In this document: positions 44,706 to 56,827 of the stretch, in pieces | How the letters are laid out: every line of letters starts with the position of its first letter | Position numbering within the stretch: the stretch's first letter is position 1 | Source of the DNA: Malachius bipustulatus | Lineage: Eukaryota > Arthropoda > Insecta > Coleoptera > Melyridae | DNA length: 64,000 nt | NCBI GenBank assembly: GCA_910589415.1 | Contig: OU342630.1 | Span: 89,896,186 to 89,960,185 of the forward strand | Reading direction: 5' to 3' | The notes under the pieces: model-generated | Told to the model about the DNA's origin: nothing | The model's database searches: none | What the model saw: only the letters and a program-made list of their open reading frames with translations | Program-made: the position numbers and the translations under genes

Positions 44706-46280
44706 GTACAGATGTTTCAAAATCTACCACCATAATACCTACTTTAGTGACGATTTTTGGCATTTACATATTTTTGTTCAACATTTGTCTGGGAATCTAT
44801 ACCTTTCTATTAATGTGTGTGTTATTGTGTTTACAAGCTGTCACAGACTTGATTGACCAGACCAATATCTCATATACAGGTTGAAATAATCGTACCGAAT
44901 AAAGGGGACTTTATTATAAGTTTTAAAGCTCTATAACATTACAAAATGAAATCAATCCTCACTTCAATATCCCCTAAGTTATAGCCCCCACCCTTTAAAA
45001 TATAAATAGCACCCTATATAAACTCTCGTTTTTTCAAAACAAATATTTGATTCTCTATTCAGTTGTTTTTTCAGTTTAAATTTTTTTTTTCAGAAATAAC
45101 CAAGAAAATAGTCATCAAGGTGGTCATGACTTTTTATCTGAACTTTCTCAGAATGACTTTAGCTGTCAAAATTTATCAACAATTTGGTCATAGTTTTTAA
45201 TTGGCAGGCCACAGTCATCATTTATAAGGTTCATGATAAAGTGCTTTGGCTCTTTATTGTTTTATTTTTTAAAATTTCCTCATATAAATCAGAATTATTA
45301 AATAAATTGTTAGGACTTGAATTATAGTAATGTCACCTGCCTGTGAGTCTCTATATGACCAATTATAGGTTCCAAGACATGGGGGTGAACTGGTTAATTA
45401 ATGACGAATTTAATGATTGAAATACGGTTAACTAAGGTCAAAAATAAAATACAATCAAACCTAGTACACTATCAAAAATTAAAAAAAAATAAATGAAAAG
45501 ATTTACCAACATAGAGGAAGTTGTAAATTGGTAATAAATCTTAGCTATAGACATACCCAAAATTTTCTCTTCCGTTAAACGTAGCTGGCAATGAAACATT
45601 TTTTGAAGTAAACAATTGAAAAAAAATAACGAAAATTGTAGACATTTTTCATTAGCTACACATAAAAAAATGTATTGTAGGATTTTTGTTAGAACAAAAC
45701 ATAATAACATAAACTTTAATGATCTTAGAAAAGATTAATTTACGTAGGTAGTACTTACCAACACCTTCAGTTTCACTTTTTAACGCAAAACAAACGAAAT
45801 CAGTGAATAAATTGAATTAATAAACTTAATTAATGCACCTTTTGACCCAAGAGTTGCAGGCAATGAAAGTGTAATGAAACTAAAACTGAAATAATGCGGG
45901 CAACCCATAATCTCGCATTTGATCAATGTTATCTCCATGGTGATATCTTTCCAAACATTCTGTGGGTGAATAACCCTCACTACCCTTGATTACCTAAAAG
46001 TATACATGCACCTTTTTCTTATATTCAACTGACGACCTACTTTTTAGTCGTCCCTAATATACATTTATGTAGAAATGTTAATGGTGACTCTTTTCAGAGA
46101 ATGAGATGTTGAAGAGCGTTTACTCAGAATTTTAAAATCCCTCTCTCGTCCGTCGCTGTCGCGGATCAAATGCAGCAATAGGTATAATACCTACCTACCT
46201 GTAAAAAATATTCTATTAACATAACGCATGAACATACAATAAAATACAAATAATTATTTGTGGTTTATAGCAACTTTAGC
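44706..46280. other. Intergenic sequence, no gene seen
   Basis: A/T-rich DNA; ORFs of 60-90 codons here are low-complexity and unsupported. The words TACAGGTTGAAATAATCGTACC near 44876 may be a repeat end. Confidence 0.35.
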
Positions 46281-46282
46281 TA

Positions 46283-47073
46283 CAGGGTGCCCAGCCCCAG
46301 CTCATTCGAAGCGGTCTCTGTAAGCCAAACGATGGAGTTTTTCAAATTTTTTTTGGCAAATTCAAGTACAGGATCACAATGGTCATAACTTAAAAATTAT
46401 TTTGGAGTATACAGAGTGTCTCATATGACAGTCGCATATCAAAGTTATGTTTTTTTAAATGGAAATGCTCCTATTATAGGATTATTTTTTTCTTATCGAA
46501 CGACATAAAAAAATAATATGGCGGCCATAAGAAAAACGAAAGTTGACTATGAAAACTCTGGGATCTAGTCGGCTGTGAAAATTTTTGAAACGTCAGATAA
46601 ATAGCTTATAACGGCTTATGTAAGGCTACAAAAAATTATTTATTAATTTCCAATGGTAAGAAAGATATTCCAAAAATAAGATTTCTCGATTTTTCAGTTT
46701 TTTCAGGATATTTCAGGAACGGTCACAGATATCTTGCATGTTTTGACGGATTCGAGATGGCCATAAAATAGCGCAACTTTTCTCTAATTTAACCGACCCT
46801 GTATCTCTTACGGTTTACGAGATCCTAATGATGGGTAGTACAAAAATTTCCCACCCTGTATACGTAAGCTCTTGGACGACGTATGTAAGCCTACAAAAAT
46901 TATTTATTACCTAATGTCCAATAATAAGAAAGATATGGCAAAAAAAAGAAATATCGATTTTTCAGTTTTTTCAGGATATTTCAGGAACAGTCTCAGATAT
47001 CTTGGTATGTCCTCGACGGATTCGAACATGCGGCAACAAAATAATGGTGAGCTCTGAAATAAGGGACACACTG
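46283..47073. mobile_element. TA-flanked composite MITE
   Basis: The left end CAGGGTGCCCAGCCCCAGCT is followed by CATTCGAAGCGGTCT, a phrase shared with the large palindrome at 57098 and 57940. The right end is AAATAAGGGACACACTG-TA. The segments 46690-46815 and 46955-47060 are direct repeats (TTTCAGGATATTTCAGGAAC, then CGACGGATTCGA). The ends come from two families, so it is probably a mosaic of two elements. Confidence 0.55.
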
Positions 47074-47925
47074 TATAATGAGGCATCCTGTACGTTACCG
47101 AATAACTTAATACCTTACTGTCTCACAAGTAATAACTAACCTCTATCGACATGAATATGAATGTGTATACCTACATTAATTAAAATTAATATTTCGAAAA
47201 CGTCATATAATTTCTTTTGAAACTAAAAATAGCAGAAAAGTTGATAATCTATTTATAGGTGTATTATGGACTGCCTAACCTAAGGAGTAAATTAACCAAG
47301 TGACATAATTATATTCTTAATACACATATCAGGTGTGATATTATTTTTAAATTCTAGGGTGATATTCGTCATTTTCGCAGGTGGTCGTCGGATAATATAT
47401 TTTTAGCGCGTTTTTTTGGAAGTTTCTGGAAGTTTACTTTTCGGTAAGAAACAGCCGGCCGCATGGCGACTATTGCAGTCCGATGAACTACAGCGGCTCA
47501 CTTCAAAGTACCTATATAAAATTTTCCAGCCAACTGCTAACGACTATATATATTTTCTAATCCTATATAGCGGCGAGAAATTTTCACAGATTAGTTCCGC
47601 AGTTGACAGATACCAAGATCGATAGGTACCACGATACAGGAATGTTTCAAGCAAGTTGAAGCGCGCTAAAACAATAATAAATATATCGATTTGATTCCAT
47701 ATGAGTTTCTTAGTCGTGATAGCAGGTAGGTACTTAATACCTTATTTATAATAACTTGGGTACGTAGATTTAAGCTTTCAGAGTTTTCTAACGCCTTCAC
47801 GCTAAAAATTTATTTAATAAGCTCGTATGAGATGTCCTTCCCTTGCTTATAGCCTCGGACCTATAACTTCATACTCCCTGAAATGGGAAATGGGCTTCGT
47901 TCCGCCCTTGATATACAGGGTGTTC

Positions 47926-48340
47926 GGTAACGGCGGGCCAGCCAAAATCAAACGTCATGTATAAAATCGTATTTTAAGCTTAAAAAAATATAACGTTTTT
48001 TCAGATCAGGCCTCGTTCAGGAAATATTTCCGAAAATGTAAAACTAAGGCTGCTAAAAAAAATATTTTTTTTAGTAATTGGACAGTCAAAATCAAACGCC
48101 ATGTATAAAATCGTAATTTAAGCAGAAAAAAACTTTTTTCAAGATCAGGCCTCGTTTAGAAAATATTTCCAAAATTGTTGTTCAGTTATTACTGCATAAA
48201 ACATCTTTTTAGTGCGACCTTAGTTTTATATTTTTGAATAAACGAGATCTGCTCTTGAAAAAAGTTATTCCTTGTTTTATGCTTAAAATACGATTTTATA
48301 TGACGCTTGATTTTGGCTGGCCCGTTACCGAACAAAAATG
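47926..48340. mobile_element. TA-flanked fold-back MITE
   Basis: The ends CAGGGTGTTCGGTAACGG and the inverted TTTTTGTTCGGTAACGGG pair, flanked by TA. Long arms follow (AAATCAAACGTCATGTATAA with TTATATGACGCTTGATTTT). A direct duplicate of the left arm lies inside near 48083-48170 (AAATCAAACGCCATGTATAA). It is non-coding. Confidence 0.75.
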
Positions 48341-49153
48341 TACAAAAAATGTACTATTTTTTGTGATAGCTAGTTGAAGTAACAATTACTATTTAATTAC
48401 TTATTACATTGTTAAGTATTAAGGCAAAAAGAAATGTTAACAATAAGCAGCAGCACACAGTGAAAAATGCACACAGAATGAACTTACCTTATAATGCGCA
48501 TGCGAATAATAACAGTCTCACGATCCTACCTGTCGCTAGACGCTGGTGCTACGCGTTAACCTTCTGCTTTCTGTTTGACAATTGACTGACTGAATGACTG
48601 ACAGTAGTGACAGTTAGGATTTATCTACGAACCTAACTAAAAACTCAAAATATTTATCAATAATATAAATAATAATATCAAGTTTGCATAAAGTTAAATA
48701 ATAATATTTCATTTATTCGTTTACCATTTTGGTATTTAAAATTCAAAATGTAAAAATAAAAAAGTTACCCATGTAGTATTGTAGAGAAATGGCAGTAAAA
48801 TGAAAAATATATTCAAAATTCAAATAGTAAATATTGCGATACCTACCTCTTAATTATGTCGAGTTGTCATCTAAAAAATATTTGTTAATAGTACCAATTA
48901 CTTACATTATAAAATAATGGGGAAATTTTGATTAGGCAGGAATGAAATTATATTATACCGTTGAAGATGACATCAGTTAACTGGTACGTAGTTACGATAA
49001 TAGAGCAAGTAGGTAATGCAATTTCCGGCTAGTTTGTATAAATTATTTTGAATTAGTTTCCAGTGAACAATTATTCCCATGTAATAATTTTTTTTTGTCA
49101 AAATCAACAGGTACCAATCAAACGGGTCATGCCTAAAAAATGGCACACCTGCT

Positions 49154-52100
49154 ATGCCCCAGCCAGGGATAGTTCTTTGCTCCCTGGCAAATATTCAGTT
49201 GCGGTTTCTGTGCCCGGATGATCTTGATGAAGTTAGGGCTTTGTGCCAGGAATGGTTTCCGATAGAGTATCCTTTTTACTGGTATGAAGAAATCACATCG
49301 ACAAACAGGTTTGTGCAATTTTGACATTATGATCCAAATATTTGGGGTAAGGACAGTGGAAAGGGCCAGTTTTAGACCATGTTATTGTTGGTCAACAAAT
49401 AAAAATGCATAGTGTAATTGAATCCAAATATAAATGCATGTTATAGCGACTGGCAGCTCAGCGCTGTCTCTTGCCTGATCCTGAATCAGTAGTGACTTCG
49501 TCGCTTGTCATGGTCTCGTGTTGCTATCGCTTATAACGAAATTTTCTAAACAAAGAACCACTCTGTTTAATTTATCCGCATACAGAACAGGGATAGTGTG
49601 CCAATAAGCATTAGAAATTCGGACTAATTGTAATTAATTTATAATATGCCACAATATACAGGATTATTCTAAATAAGTGTGAGAAGTTTTAGGGGCATTG
49701 ATTCATTTTAAGGAAGAGAGTTCCCATTAATGAGGGTCCCTAAATGCACCTTTTTTTCAGATACAGGTGTCAAAAAAGATCATTTTTCAATTTTTTTGAA
49801 GATATCTGAGGAACCGTTTGAGGTACAGAGCTCAACTTTTGTACATATAGGTCTTACTCTATAAATCTATAAAACTCTCTGGCACTGGCATATGAAAAAA
49901 AAACTGAATGGCATTAAAAAAGTAGCTAATATCAATGGTAACATAATATGTACAATACCTAATACAAAAGTTGAGCTCTGTACCTCAACCGGTTCCTGAG
50001 ACCTGAGATATCAAAAAACTGGAAGAAGTCTTTTTTTTTTACACCCGTGTGTCTCAAAAACCACTCATTTCGCGAACCCATGTTAATAAGAACTTTTTTC
50101 CTTAGAACGAGCCAATGAATCACCATCTAAAAATTTTCACGCTTATTTATGATAACCCTGTACCTATTTTTGTTTGATAAGTATTTGCTTGGATTGGAAG
50201 TACTTGCTTAGAAAAGGTTTCGGTAATTGTATAAATCTCATCCAGTGCAACTTTTCTCATGGACAACTTTTACAACAACTAACGTAACTTACCTAATAGT
50301 CTATTGACTATGTCCTAAACAGGGCAATAAGGAACTCTCAAAAGAGCGAATTTCTACTACATACACCAATCCTTCAAATAATCATTAAGGGTAAAAAAAA
50401 ATGCGGAGTGCTATTAAATTAAAGGGTGGAAATTGGAGATAGGGGTGAAATTGGACCCCTATCAACAACATACGGCTGAAATCTGGAGGCATTTGAGGGA
50501 TGGCCATGGTAAGCCACGTACGGAACTGTTGAGGGATCCTTCTCGAGGGCAACATACCTCTGCATGGCACCTAACTTTCCTGTGTCCACTATACAGGTGT
50601 TCCTAAATTGGAGGTACAAATGAAGAGGGGAGATTCCTTCAGTAATTTTAAGAAAAAAAGTCCAATAAATATGGGGTCGCAAACGTTTCGAGATAAAACA
50701 GGGGACAGTGTTCCAGAAAAAATATCACCCTGTAGATTTGCTATCGAAATTGGCATGTCATATCTGTGCCTAATTTCCGTTGAATATTTTGTGAAGTGTA
50801 GATAATATGAGAAAAAAACTTGAAAAAAATTCAAACTTTAACACCCTGTATCTCGAAAACGAAACATTTGCGACCCATGTTTATTGGACTTTTTTTCTTA
50901 AAATTACTTTCTCCCCTCTTCATTTGTACCTCCAATTAAGAAACATCCTGTATAAAAACAAGGGTGTTGTCACAGATTGTTATAACTACTATGAAGAGAT
51001 TAAATTAACGTCACACACCTTCAAATTATGGGAACGAGTTATCGTGCCTGTCGAACTCAATTGGCTGATATAACCGAAAACCAGTTCGGCTTTACAGCAA
51101 GCAGGTCCACAACAGAAGCTATCCAAACAGTAAGAATTTTGAAGGAAAAATGCCAACTTAACAGACAGAACCACTACTTAACCTTTATAGACCTAGAAAA
51201 GACCTTGGATAGGGTTCCCAGAAAACTAGTGTGGCAAGCAATGCAAGCAACAAAATATACCAGGGAACAATGTTTCTATAGTGCAGGTTATCTATATCGG
51301 TGCAACAATGTAAATCAGAAGTCCTTCCTGCCGGTGTCACCGAGCCATTCCGGGTAAACATTGGCATCCATCAGGGCTCTGCCTTGAGTCCATTGCTTTT
51401 TAACCTGTGCATGATTATAGAATGAGAGACCTACAGTAAGGAGTCCCCTGACTGTAAACAGGTGCATGCTGTGCTATATGCTGATGCTGATGACATCCTT
51501 CTGATTGTAAAAACTACAATGGAGCTACAAAACACCTTCAACACGTGGCATGAAAAACTCAAAAAACACGGATTGTGTATTAACTGTACAAAAATAGAAT
51601 ATTGTGAGTGTAACCTGGAAGAGACAGAAGAACTGCAACACATCTCTTCTTAAGGTGACCTGCTTTAAATAGCTCGGGTCTATTCTTACAGCAGATGCTT
51701 GTGTGGATGGGGATGCCACTCATCGAATAAACACCGGATGGTCAAAGTGGAGATCGTTTTAGTTCTTTCCGAGATTATAATTACTCCGTGAAGACTGCTC
51801 TTAACATTGTCTCACAGCCAAGGGGTAGAGGCAGGCCACCGACAACATGGTCAAAAGTCGTGAGGGACTGTGCACAAGGAGATCCGAGCCCAGATAAACT
51901 GGGAAAGGGACATGAGAAAAATCCATTTTGGCATAACTCTTTATTAGTACATACCTAGTCTTGGAAATTTATCTGTGCTGAAATCTATAACAATTTCCCA
52001 GAATGTACCTACCTATCTAAAATATAAATATTGGCATAAATATTGCTTTTTTTATTGGCAAATTAACAATTTTTTTTTATTGAATAATAATAAATTTTTT

Positions 52101-53387
52101 TTTGTAAAACATTAGAACTAAAAGTATATCAAGGAAAACGCGATAAAAATGTCTAAGTTTGGCAGCTACATCTTAGCCAGTTTTTATCCGAAAATCCGCA
52201 CCACTTTGAAGGAAATTCATCTACCTACATATTTGTTTTTTTGCGAAGCATACCCATCTCTGCTCAGAAAAAAGTTATACGCAAAAAAATAAAAAAGAGA
52301 AAACAATTGAGTTTTTTCTTTTTCTCAAATTACTTTTCAAATATTTTGTATATTTTCAAATATACTTGAATTTTGCTTCGGTTTCGAGATATAATAATTA
52401 AAAAAAAAAAAACTGAGGGGAGTGCAGTTGCACCCCTATCTCCAATTTACATAGCACTCCACGATATTTTCAGCCTTAATTACCATTTGATGCAATAAAA
52501 ACCCGCTCTTTTTTGGTTGTTCCTTATTCCTATAAGACATGAACAATAATGTACCTACATCTAGCGTGTATGGTGTAGTTGAATCATTGTTACCTAATTT
52601 ATTTGTAAATATTATTATTGTATTATCTTAACTGCTGATTCTTGATGTGAATTTCTTTGCTGCACATGTTTTCTTTTTGTAACTTACCATCTTGGATATT
52701 GGGTGTGAATTTTTTATTGTCATAAAATAAAATGAACCTTCCAGCAGATTTAATGTACTTTTAACAGACATGTTACACAGTTATACAATAAGATTAGGTA
52801 TAGAGACAATGATCATGTTCATTTAATAAAGATAATTTTTTTTTTCAGTCGTTTCTATTCACTTGCGGCTATTTACAATCAAACTATTATTGGATTGATA
52901 GTGGCCGAAATAAAACCATACTCTAGTCTAAACGAAGAAGATTCAGGAATATTAGCCAAATCATTTATAGATAATGCAGATGTTGCGTACATTCTTTCAT
53001 TAGGCGTATTAAAAGAATATAGAAGAAATGGTATAGCATCCTTGCTCTTAGATTCTTTTTTAAAATATGTAATGACTCCGGAGAGGTGGAAAGTGAAAGC
53101 GGTTTTCTTACACGTTCTCACTTCAAATACAGCAGCGATTATGTTCTATGAAAACCGAAAGTAAGTAAATAATCGAATTTTGTGTAAGTATGTTTCTTCA
53201 GCAGTAATTTTTTGCAGAATTTTAGAGAATTAATAAGTAATCCATACATACGTCACAATAAACACTATGTTTTAGTTTCAGACTACACAGTTTTTTACCA
53301 TACTATTACTCCATAAAAGGTTCTTGTAAAGATGGATTTATGTACGTTCTTTATATAAACGGCGGACATCCTCCATATGGGCTATAA
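49154..53387 (+). CDS. NAA60: N-alpha-acetyltransferase 60
   Basis: NAA60 (NatF) transfers acetyl from acetyl-CoA to N-termini of membrane proteins facing the cytosol; it sits on the Golgi in mammals. Exons 49154-49308, 52849-53160 and 53276-53387 join in frame to 192 aa with GT-AG junctions. Seen: LRFLCPDDLDEVRALCQEWF and FPIEYPFYWYEEITS at the N-terminus, IGLIVAEIKPY, AYILSLGVLKEYRRNGIASL containing the acetyl-CoA loop R-x-x-G-x-A (110-115), then FLHVLTSNTAAIMFYENR, LPYYYSIKG and YVLYINGGHPP, all family hallmarks. The protein stops right after GGHPPYGL, so the C-terminal amphipathic helices that anchor mammalian NAA60 are missing here or come from another isoform. Two other ATGs (49130, 49140) precede the start in other frames. 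The exon 1 acceptor is probably at 49110, so a 5' UTR exon lies upstream. Intron 1 is full of MITEs and a dead LINE. Confidence 0.93.
49659..50160. mobile_element. TA-flanked fold-back MITE in NAA60 intron 1
   Basis: The 502-base element has ends CAGGATTATTCTAAATAAG and the inverted CAGGGTTATCATAAATAAG, with TA on both sides. The arms continue inward, AGTTCCCATTAAT pairing with ATTAATAAGAACTT-like words. The inner GAGGAACCGTTTGAGGTACA pairs with GTACCTCAACCGGTTCCT. It is non-coding. Confidence 0.8.
50594..50950. mobile_element. TA-flanked palindromic MITE in NAA60 intron 1
   Basis: The 357-base element has ends CAGGTGTTCCTAAATTGGAG and the inverted CAGGATGTTTCTTAATTGGA, with TA on both sides. 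The arms pair through CATTTGTACCTCC, AAAAAAGTCCAATAAA and GGGTCGCAAA. The right end directly precedes LINE coding sequence, so it may have inserted into that LINE. Confidence 0.8.
50955..51945 (+). pseudogene. Decayed RTE-like LINE reverse transcriptase
   Basis: Broken frames give NKGVVTDCYNYYEEIKL, TSHTFKLWERVI, ENQFGFTASRSTTEAIQT, TFIDLEKTLDRVPRKLVW, IHQGSALSPLLFNL and LYADADDILLI. The order matches RT motifs of RTE-type LINEs. The catalytic box is expanded: GCTGAT is duplicated, giving Y-A-D-A-D-D. Several stops and frameshifts follow, and the end carries RGRGRPPTTW, a typical C-terminal basic motif. It is dead. Confidence 0.85.
51946..52848 (+). other. NAA60 intron 1, 3' part
   Basis: A/T-rich intron sequence. 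Nothing is recognised except a strong T-run and CAG acceptor ending at 52848. Confidence 0.5.
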
Positions 53388-53457
53388 TATCCTTTTTATA
53401 TTATTTACGTTTCTAGTTTGGCAATAATATGTTGAAAACTTCCTAATTTTCTGTTAT

Positions 53458-53463
53458 AAAATA
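53458..53463 (+). terminator. Candidate NAA60 poly(A) signal
   Basis: AATAAA lies about 70 bases past the NAA60 stop codon, overlapped by a second AATAA word. Another AATAAA-like cluster lies near 53970-54025, so a longer 3' UTR is possible. Confidence 0.4.
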
Positions 53464-54187
53464 AATAATTTAATATGAAATTCTTCAATTCAGTTCAAAA
53501 TAATTATTATACTTTTAAATTTTGCAGAAATGCAAAAAATTATCATACTAGAGTCTAACTAACGTTAGATACTAACGTTAGGGGCATACTTTGATTCTTA
53601 TAATGCACAGTGAGCTCTAACACTGAAGTTGAAAACACTGAAGTAATAAAGTGGCTGAATTGATTAATTTTACTTGTTGTTTTGTTTTCCTTAACAGTGC
53701 TTACTGATTATGTGAAAATTTTCTGCACAAAAGTGATGAGAGGAGGGGGATTTTTTCCTTGGATCGTCGGCAACATGAGCCGAGCACTAAAATGGATGTG
53801 GAGTTCACCAAATACACAGAAATGATTATCTAGGGATTACCTACTTTTCTAAGGACAGTTATCTAGTTTTACGAACAGCCATTGCCATCACAAACCTAGT
53901 CTTTTTTACATAAAGATATCCTAACAGGGTATTCTATTTCCTACAGATCAAAATATCTAATATGTTATCTTAAATAAATAACTTGTAAATAATAACCTGT
54001 ATAATATGTTTATTCACTTCTAAATAAATTTATTTATTACTGAAGTTGTCAAAGTTATATGCAACATGATTTGTACATACATACCAATTATTGTGAAAAT
54101 CCTAAAATAAAATTTATATGATACCTATGATTGATACAACAAAACAATAAACAATACATGGTTTACATTATGAATCAGTCTGTTATA

Positions 54188-55178
54188 CAGGGTGTCAGAA
54201 ATTAGTGGGTCAAGCTCTTAGCCACAGACCATTTGACCAAAAATAATGTCGCTTCCTCATTCCATTTTAACATAGGTGTCCCTCTTTTAAGGTACAGGGT
54301 GTCAAAGTTAAATTTTATAAGAAGTTTTTTTATTTATTTGTTGTTTTTCAAGATATTCAGTTGAAATTTTGCACAAATTTCTTTTCAATGATATGTTGGC
54401 AAATACTAATACACTTTAAGTTAGATTCTGTTCACAGATAATCGGAACGTGAGTGGAAGGAACAGGAGTTGTGGAACATTTTGACCCCCAACTTTTTTTG
54501 TGCGTATTATGGCTTTGGTTCAAAGGTTTCGTTTTTTAGATCAAGCATTCATTTTTATTATTTTTTTCACTCCTGTAATTTTTTACGAGATATTGTAACT
54601 ATGTTTCATTGATAAATTTGAAGCCGTAGAACAAAAAAAAAAAAAAAATTGTTACCTTGTAACTCACTAATTGGTATAATTTTCAAAGAAATATATTTTT
54701 TTTGTTGATACCAATAGTTCTAGGCATAGCCTAAAACAGTGAGTTGACCAATGACTCCTAGTCAAATAAGTTGTAATGTCTTTTAAACCAAGCCTTGTAT
54801 CAAAATTTTATAAGAGTGAAATAATAATAGAAAAAATGAATGTTTGATCTAAAGAACAATACCTTCGAACCAGAGGTGTATGCATTAAAAATTTAGATAG
54901 TCAACGTGTTCTACAACCCCGCCCGTATATCCTCCGCTCGGCTTCAATTCTCTGTGAACAAAATCTTGCAAAAAAGTGTGTCGTTATTATGTGAAAGAAA
55001 AGCCTTAAAATTTTAACCGAATATCTTGAAAGCAACAGAGATATTAATAAAAACTTATTTTTTAAAATTTAACTTTGACACCCTGTATCTTGAAAGAGGG
55101 ACGCCTGAATGAGAAATGGCAGATTATTTTTGGCCAAATAATCAGTGGCCAAGGCTTGACCTAATTTCTCACACCCTT
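54188..55178. mobile_element. TA-flanked 1-kb fold-back element
   Basis: The left end CAGGGTGTCAGAAATTAGTG pairs with the right end (CTAATTTCTCACACCCTTTA). The arms carry GGTACAGGGTGTCAAAGTTA at left and TAACTTTGACACCCTGTATC at right. The inner arms are also inverted (ATTGTTAC, GTTGATACCAATAG region). There is no transposase. Confidence 0.75.
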
Positions 55179-55844
55179 TATACGATAGGTTCCCTCATGC
55201 AAAGGGTTAAAATATGAAAATAATAATAAAAAAAAATATACATCATAGAAGAGTTTAATCGCCTATATTAATTAAGTATAGATCCATTTTCCATTTCAAT
55301 GGTGTACCCAAGACACATGATCTCACTAAAAGAATATTCTATGAAATAAATACGACTTGAAACACTGAAACCACAAACTATATCTACAGGTATTCCTGAA
55401 ATAACTTTTACACGTCACTATTCACTAAATGTTCGTGGGTGAAACTAAGTCGATTTAAGTCAACTTATCTTAGTCCAAAGTTGCTTGGTTTGGCCAATAG
55501 GAGACGTCAAAATGTAAATTCTGAAATTCCTAATTGACTATAAAAGCTATAATAAACCGCTGAAGTGATTTTGATGAAATTTGGTATGACGTTATGGTTT
55601 TCTGGGATAAAAAGTGCAATACTAAAATTACTCATGACATGACGTAGAGTGTGGGGTAGATTGTGGGTAGATCATGTTTTTTTTTAAATTTTACAGCTTC
55701 TGAACGTCTACGCCAATGGAATGAAAAAATTTTAAATACCGAGCGTAGGTTAGTCGCCCAACCTTATAGGTAGTTAGGTAGAAGATAAACGCATTTGAAT
55801 GTTGATTTTTATAGTAAATTTTCTTATTTTTTTATGGGATTGAT

Positions 55845-56000
55845 TTTCTTAATTTTCATAGAATAATAAAATTAATTTACAATTCCACATTTGAACATTT
55901 AAATAACGCATTTGGGCTTTAAAATAACATTTGAATGTGGAAATGTAAATTAATTTTATAATGATAGAAAATTAGTAAAATCCCATGAAAATAAAACGAA
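55845..56000. repeat. Fold-back repeat
   Basis: TTTTTATGGGATTGATTTTC and AATTAATTTACA(A)TTCCACATT on the left are inverted on the right (AATGTGG-AAATGTAAATTAATT, then AAAATCCCATGAAAA). The centre is near 55910. It is non-coding. Confidence 0.65.
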
Positions 56001-56199
56001 ATTTGCTATAAAAATCAACTTTCAAATGCGATTATCTTCTAAACGATAATTAATAATAACAATACGTTATTAAGACCACTTTTATAAAGAGTACCTTTTT
56101 TGTAGAAAATGAGTCAACGAATCTTCGCTCAGTTAAAATTTTTTAGTTACCTAGGTATATTAGCGTAGAAACTCAAAGGGTGCGAAACCTAAAAAACCT

Positions 56200-56226
56200 G
56201 TTAGTGTCGGTAATGCAGGTTCCCTA
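56200..56226. repeat. Single arm related to the 2763-2826 hairpin
   Basis: GTTAGTGTCGGTAATGCAGG followed by TTCCCTA matches the right arm of the hairpin at 2803-2826 (TAGTGTCGGTAATACAGG, TACCCTA). It is either the end of a dispersed element or a solo arm. Confidence 0.5.
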
Positions 56227-56488
56227 AAAATTGGCAACAAAATAGCGTCCTCCTCCAACCTGGCAAGAACTAATCTTAGCCGGCACACAAACCATACGTA
56301 CTGTAAGTCAGTGCACAAACCGGTCCTATATTTAGCCTTGACACAAATGTCAATTAATTTTTTTTTCATAAAGTCAATGAACATTCGATTTTTTTTTTAT
56401 ATTTTATTAAATAAAAATTGGAATATTTTTTACATTTTAATAAGTAGGCAATCATAAAGTTTAGTTATTTTTAAAGAGCTCTAAACTA

Positions 56489-56760
56489 AATATTACCACA
56501 GAATAGATACAATCAGAAGCTAAACTCGCCGGCGGCGCCTTTGATCTTTTAGAGGCCAGCCACACCTCTAGCGGCCATTGCTTCAGAGTAGAAATGCAGG
56601 CCCGCCACAGAATAGGTATAATTCTATTCTGCGGGCCCGCATTCAAAACTAATGAAAGCTCATCTCAAATCATGGCGAATCTCTATGCGCCGAGTAGATG
56701 CGCGAACTCGGTATTTTTATTGAAGTTTATATTCTGATTGTACCTATTCTGTGATATTAC
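56489..56760. mobile_element. MITE with CACAGAATAG ends and inner hairpin
   Basis: The left arm (TATTACCACAGAATAGATAC, then AATCAGAA) is inverted at the right end (TTCTGATT, then GTACCTATTCTGTGATATTA). At 56594-56641 an inner hairpin pairs GCGGGCCTGC/GCAGGCCCGC-type sequence around a short AT loop and repeats the CAGAATAG word. The total is 272 bases, non-coding. Confidence 0.65.
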
Positions 56761-56827
56761 CTTTACAATATACCGGGTGTCCAGTTTAAAATGCAGTACA
56801 TGGGTATATTGGAAACGGTAGGAGATA

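Noticed and set aside
53560..53585. Two CTAACGTTAG palindromes as an operator-like site
   Set aside because: Ten-base palindromes in AT-rich intergenic DNA are not strong evidence, and no promoter or gene is placed to use them.
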